From an uncultured Eubacteriales bacterium (GTDB lineage Bacteria; Bacillota; Clostridia; Christensenellales; CAG-314): DNA of 64,000 bases. Made by a program: the position numbers and the translations under genes. This document shows positions 61,503 to 64,000 of the stretch, in pieces. Within the stretch, counting starts at the first letter, position 1; every line of letters begins with the position of its first letter. The stretch lies in NCBI GenBank assembly GCA_948938605.1, contig CARAIG010000079.1, forward strand, positions 1 to 64,000. Direction: 5' to 3'. The notes beneath the pieces are model-generated. The model was not told the DNA's origin. It saw only the letters and a program-made list of their open reading frames with translations, and searched no databases.

Positions 61503-61699
61503 TCGCTGTTTTCGCTTATGTGCAAATAAGCCAACAATTCGTCGTAATTGAGAAGCACCTTTTTCCCAATCGTGAAAGAGTGGATAATACCTTTGCGGCA
61601 AAGTTGCCGTATAAAGTTGCAGGTAATCGCCGTTCCGCTGTCTTTCTGTTTGATAAGTTGCAGCGTTTCCTTCACGGTGCGTAATCTTGCCATTAACAT
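61499..61699 (-). CDS. Small HTH protein, excisionase-like
   Basis: A 66-residue protein with the pattern LQLIKQKDSGTAITCNFIRQLCRKGIIHSFTIGKKVLLNYDELLAYL, a winged-helix of the HTH_17/excisionase type with the recognition helix NFIRQLCRKG and the wing FTIGKKVLLNY. GGAGG lies 8 bases before the ATG. Followed by a second small HTH gene with overlapping stop and start. It may bind the integrase region or regulate the element. Confidence 0.75.
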   Translation of the reverse strand: MLMARLRTVKETLQLIKQKDSGTAITCNFIRQLCRKGIIHSFTIGKKVLLNYDELLAYLHISENSE

Positions 61700-62139
61700 A
61701 CCGTTTACCTCCTTGTATCGGATTTGAACGTAAACGACGGTTATTGTGGAAAACCGTGCAATCCGTTCCGTTTGCGTCCAAATGCAGTATAACCGAAGGT
61801 CTGTGCAAAATGCGAGTAGGCGGTGGTTTAACTTCTGCCGAGTTTTGCGCTAATTTCGTGTTATAAGCGAATGACTTACACACTACATGCGGGAGTGGAT
61901 GAGTTAGTTGAGTAATCATATTTTTCTCCTTGTCTTTTATTTGTCTTTCGACAACCAAAGAGAAAATCGGGAAAAGCCTACGCCGTCAAGGACAAAGAAA
62001 AAATCATAGCGTTAGCATTTTTCAATTTGCTGTTTTACGCTATGATTTTTTCCCTTGCTTGGGTTTACGCGCTATTCAGTTTTAATCTTACGGCAACGGC
62101 TTTTTCCGATATACAACCCTGTCGAAAGACAAATAAAAT
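61700..62139. other. Region between HTH genes and serine recombinase
   Basis: Contains a questionable open frame with a strong ribosome binding site (start 61919) and the 204-bp palindromic segment described next. Nothing else is supported. Confidence 0.5.
61935..62138. repeat. Nested 204-bp palindromic segment
   Basis: Outer 19-base perfect inverted repeat (61935-61953 and 62120-62138), an imperfect middle match (CGG.AAAAGCC..GCCGT, about 15 of 19) and an inner perfect 15-base inverted repeat (61997-62011 and 62038-62052). The two arms are inverted copies of about 75-100 bases. The right arm ends 2 bases past the recombinase stop codon. Inner T runs could terminate transcription; origin, transfer site or recombination site are other options. 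Confidence 0.7.
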
Positions 62140-62748
62140 TCACAGTTCCTTTAACTGTTTTATTCTGTAAATATGGTAATAAAAATTATTCTTCTTTAAG
62201 CCGAGTAAATTCATAGCCGTTTCGGAATTTATGCGCTTTTCTATGTAGTCGCAGGCAACGGAAAGAAATTCGTCCGTATATTCGGTCGGGCGTCTGCCGA
62301 ACTTAACACCATTACAGATAGCCGCGCGTATGCCTTCGGCTTGCCGTGCTTTTATGTTCTCTCGCTCGTTCTCCGCAACGAACGATAATACCTGTAATAC
62401 CACGTCCGAAATAAACTTACCTACAAGCGTTTCGGCTTTCGTGCGTGTATCTAAAAGCGGCATATCCAAAACAAATATGTCCGCGCCGATAGTATTCGTT
62501 ATATACGCCCATTCCGCTATGATTTGGTCATAATTACGCCCTAATCTATCTATGGATTTAATAACAAGCAAATCGCCGTTTTTAAGTTTTTTCAAAAGCC
62601 GTTTATACTCTTTCCGTTCAAAGTCCTTGCCGCTTTTCTTGTCCGAGAATATGCGGCTTTTCTCTATTCCGAACTCAATAAATGCGACTAACTGCCGTTC
62701 TAAATTCTGGTCTTTTGCCGAAACTCTTGCGTATGCGTATGTATTCAT
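62140..62748 (-). CDS. Small serine recombinase (resolvase/invertase type)
   Basis: A 202-residue serine recombinase. Catalytic domain with the nucleophile Ser10 in YARVSAKDQN, the arginines of RLLKKLKNGDLLVIKSIDRLGRNY and KFISDVVLQVLSFVAENERENIKARQAEGI on the E helix. The C-terminal helix-turn-helix (about 165-200) is MNLLGLKKNNFYYHIYRIKQL. Size fits Hin/Gin/Tn3-type enzymes, which invert, resolve or excise DNA. The ATG with GGGAG 8 bases upstream is used. A promoter inside the nearby inverted repeat drives it, and the palindromic segment follows its stop codon. Confidence 0.92.
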   Translation of the reverse strand: MNTYAYARVSAKDQNLERQLVAFIEFGIEKSRIFSDKKSGKDFERKEYKRLLKKLKNGDLLVIKSIDRLGRNYDQIIAEWAYITNTIGADIFVLDMPLLDTRTKAETLVGKFISDVVLQVLSFVAENERENIKARQAEGIRAAICNGVKFGRRPTEYTDEFLSVACDYIEKRINSETAMNLLGLKKNNFYYHIYRIKQLKEL

Positions 62749-62794
62749 AGTTTGCGCTCCCTTAAAAATAAGTAAAATTATCTTTAAGGATAGC

Positions 62795-62830
62795 AAAAAT
62801 CGGGGCTTGCGTTTACCGTTACAAACCCCG
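62795..62830 (-). promoter_or_regulatory. Terminator-like hairpin in the recombinase leader
   Basis: On the minus strand CGGGGTTTGT pairs with GCGCAAGCCCCG-type sequence (10 pairs incl. wobbles), followed by ATTTTT. It lies between the promoter and the recombinase start and may limit read-through. Confidence 0.6.
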
Positions 62831-62840
62831 AAAACAAAAA

Positions 62841-62973
62841 TTTTAGTAAATGTGTACTTTTCCTAAAACACCCGAAAACACCGAAAATAATATAAATTTG
62901 CCCTTAAATTATATCATAAAAGCCACTAACAACGCAAGAATTTGATTGTAGTTAAAGTACACATTTACTAAAA
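62841..62973. repeat. 20-bp perfect inverted repeat flanking a promoter segment, candidate invertible promoter
   Basis: Arms 62841-62860 and 62954-62973 are perfect inverted copies (20 of 20) that flank 93 bases. The enclosed segment has one good promoter, on the minus strand, facing the serine recombinase. No promoter faces the lipoprotein gene on the other side. Inversion would turn that promoter toward the lipoprotein gene. Lengths are typical of known bacterial invertible promoters. Confidence 0.65.
62908..62937 (-). promoter_or_regulatory. Promoter within the inverted repeat segment
   Basis: Minus-strand TTGCGT and TATAAT with an 18-base spacer. The -10 lies 1 base from the midpoint of the inverted repeat. 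Start predicted near 62901; leader to the recombinase about 150 bases. Confidence 0.7.
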
Positions 62974-63001
62974 CTCGGAACGCTGAAAAAAGGAGTTTTA
63001 T

Positions 63002-64000
63002 ATGAAGAAAAAATTGCTTGTTACAGTTCTTTCTCTCGTGTGCGTAATCGTTTGTGCGTTCGGGCTTGTCGCGTGCGACAGAAATAACGAGCCGCCCGCG
63101 CACACACATACCTATTCGGAAGAATGGCAAAGCGATGCAAACAACCATTGGCACGCGGCGACTTGCGAACATACGGACGAAAAAGGCGACGTGGCAGCGC
63201 ACGTTGACGCAAACAACGACGGCAAATGCGATATTTGCGAATACGAGCCTATAACCGTAAAAGTCGGCGGTACATACTATTTCTGCGAGGACGATATTAC
63301 CGATGATTTAATTTATATCGTTTTCCACCAAACAGGCAAATGGACTGACGACGAAAACAATTCGGGCGAGTACACGGTGTTCGGCAATACCGTTACTTTA
63401 TACATAACGGTTGAAGGCGAAAAAATCGAGTTTGCAAGCGGCACGGTAAACGGCGACGATATTATTCTCGATTTAGGCGCGGACGTTACTTACCGCAAGG
63501 GCGAAGACATAGGCAATAAGCCACAAGAAAAAACTCTGCAATACGCGTTAAGCGAAGATAGAACGTATTACGTTGTCAAAGGCATAGGCGGGCTTACGGG
63601 AGAAATCGAAATCCCCGACGAGTGGAAAAGAAAACCCGTCAAAGAAATTGCCGAAAACGCGTTTGCCAACTGTAAAGACTTAACGAACATAACTATCGGT
63701 GCAAACGTTGAAACCATAGGCAAAAAGGCTTTTTACAAGTGCGCTAATCTTACGAACGCAATTCTCGGCGAAAAAATAGAAACCATTTTTGAAAGCACGT
63801 TTGAAGATTGCAGAAAACTTGAAAGCATTACTATACCGGCTACGGTAAAAAGCATAGAAAAACACGCATTTACTTGCTGCCTTGCTTTGAAAGACGTTCA
63901 TTATACAGGTACGGCTTCCAAGTGGGCGCAAATAGATTTCTATTACGATTTCAACTCACGTGACGCACAGGTTTCCAACCCGTTAAGCGACAATAATATT
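63002..64000 (+). CDS. BspA-like lipoprotein, incomplete at the window end
   Basis: An open frame of 333 codons without a stop, running off the window. Lipoprotein signal with VAC (Cys25), then a Cys/His-rich segment (HTHTYSEEWQSDANNHWH, CEH, CDICEYE), about 45-85, common in gut Bacillota surface proteins and perhaps metal-binding. A beta-rich part follows (about 85-195), then BspA-type LRR_5 repeats from about 210 (VKEIAENAFANCKDLTNITIGANVETIGKKAFYKC). AAAAAAGGAG lies 7 bases before the ATG. Likely a surface adhesin or ligand-binding protein of the element and the possible output of the invertible promoter. No promoter lies in the 28 bases between the repeat and the ribosome binding site. 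Confidence 0.9.
   Translation, partial: MKKKLLVTVLSLVCVIVCAFGLVACDRNNEPPAHTHTYSEEWQSDANNHWHAATCEHTDEKGDVAAHVDANNDGKCDICEYEPITVKVGGTYYFCEDDITDDLIYIVFHQTGKWTDDENNSGEYTVFGNTVTLYITVEGEKIEFASGTVNGDDIILDLGADVTYRKGEDIGNKPQEKTLQYALSEDRTYYVVKGIGGLTGEIEIPDEWKRKPVKEIAENAFANCKDLTNITIGANVETIGKKAFYKCANLTNAILGEKIETIFESTFEDCRKLESITIPATVKSIEKHAFTCCLALKDVHYTGTASKWAQIDFYYDFNSRDAQVSNPLSDNNI

Larger units (their letters stand above)
61248..61919 (-). other. Doubtful long open frame with a strong ribosome binding site
   Basis: An ATG at 61919 preceded by AAGGAG opens a frame of 223 codons in phase with the excisionase-like gene and through the other HTH gene in a different frame. No recognised domain lies upstream of the excisionase part. 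Either a short peptide-leader or an artefact; I list it so it is not lost. Confidence 0.25.
59759..64000. mobile_element. Integrative element at tRNA-Thr, right end outside the window
   Basis: Supported by the tRNA-Thr fragment at the left end, an adjacent tyrosine integrase transcribed toward it, two small HTH genes of excisionase type, a serine recombinase and a BspA lipoprotein. No conjugation or replication gene appears before the window ends, so its class (ICE, IME or prophage) cannot be told. Confidence 0.75.

Noticed and set aside
61248..61958. Full-length 236-codon minus-strand frame as one protein
   Set aside because: Only the last 84 codons show a domain. The upstream part overlaps another HTH gene with its own strong start. 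A shorter version from 61919 with a ribosome binding site is kept as doubtful.
61935..62138. Second invertible promoter
   Set aside because: The inverted repeat is perfect, but no good promoter lies inside the segment; its nested structure suits a terminator or origin better. Kept only as a repeat.

Overview
The window looks like the chromosome of an AT-rich member of the Bacillota, most likely an uncultured gut Clostridia lineage. The support is WhiA, DnaD-type and DnaI/DnaC-type replication proteins, an acyl-ACP thioesterase, BspA-like leucine-rich lipoproteins, strong Shine-Dalgarno sites (GGAGG-like) and many intrinsic terminators. Taxonomy is inferred from gene content only.

Layout. 1-7.3 kb (minus strand): a lipoprotein, a secreted membrane-anchored endonuclease I protein, a two-component system and a dtd / L-serine dehydratase / HAD phosphatase operon. 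7.4-7.9 kb: a compact divergent pair of Cro/CI-type regulators with two matching operators. 8.2-14.9 kb: a five-gene redox operon (GlpA-like dehydrogenase, FAD/NAD oxidoreductase, DUF1667, FGGY kinase, AGPS-like FAD oxidase). 15-28.8 kb: MATE exporter, acyl-ACP thioesterase, a yybP-ykoY (manganese) riboswitch in front of a P-type ATPase, a tandem pair of paralogous small RNA genes, tcdA, a lipid-kinase-like protein, galE, an RNA methyltransferase and a second two-component system. 28.9-37 kb: a frameshifted PlsC-like acyltransferase, a heterodimeric ABC exporter and a MacB-like ABC protein. 37-46 kb: a lipoprotein combining a predicted flavinylation site with BspA repeats, then dnaE, whiA, murB and a substrate-binding lipoprotein-like protein. 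46-52 kb: a GPH/MFS sugar transporter, pyridoxal kinase, and a Gx membrane protein plus an ApbE-NusG_II fusion. These last two fit with the 37 kb lipoprotein into a flavin-based extracytosolic electron transfer pathway. 52-59.4 kb: thpR, a giant SMC-like coiled-coil protein without a visible Walker A, a DnaD protein with four repeats, a helicase loader and MgtC behind a possible attenuator.

59.76 kb to the window end: an integrative element. Its left boundary is a 3' fragment of tRNA-Thr(GGT), followed by a tyrosine integrase, two excisionase-sized helix-turn-helix genes, a small serine recombinase and a BspA-like lipoprotein that runs off the window. Between recombinase and lipoprotein sits a perfect 20-bp inverted repeat flanking a short segment that carries a good promoter facing the recombinase. 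No promoter faces the lipoprotein in the present orientation. This has the form of an invertible promoter (phase-variation switch) and is the most interesting hypothesis in the window. The tandem small RNAs with compensatory changes and the flavinylated BspA lipoprotein come next.

All calls are from reading the sequence. No database search, folding or alignment program was run.
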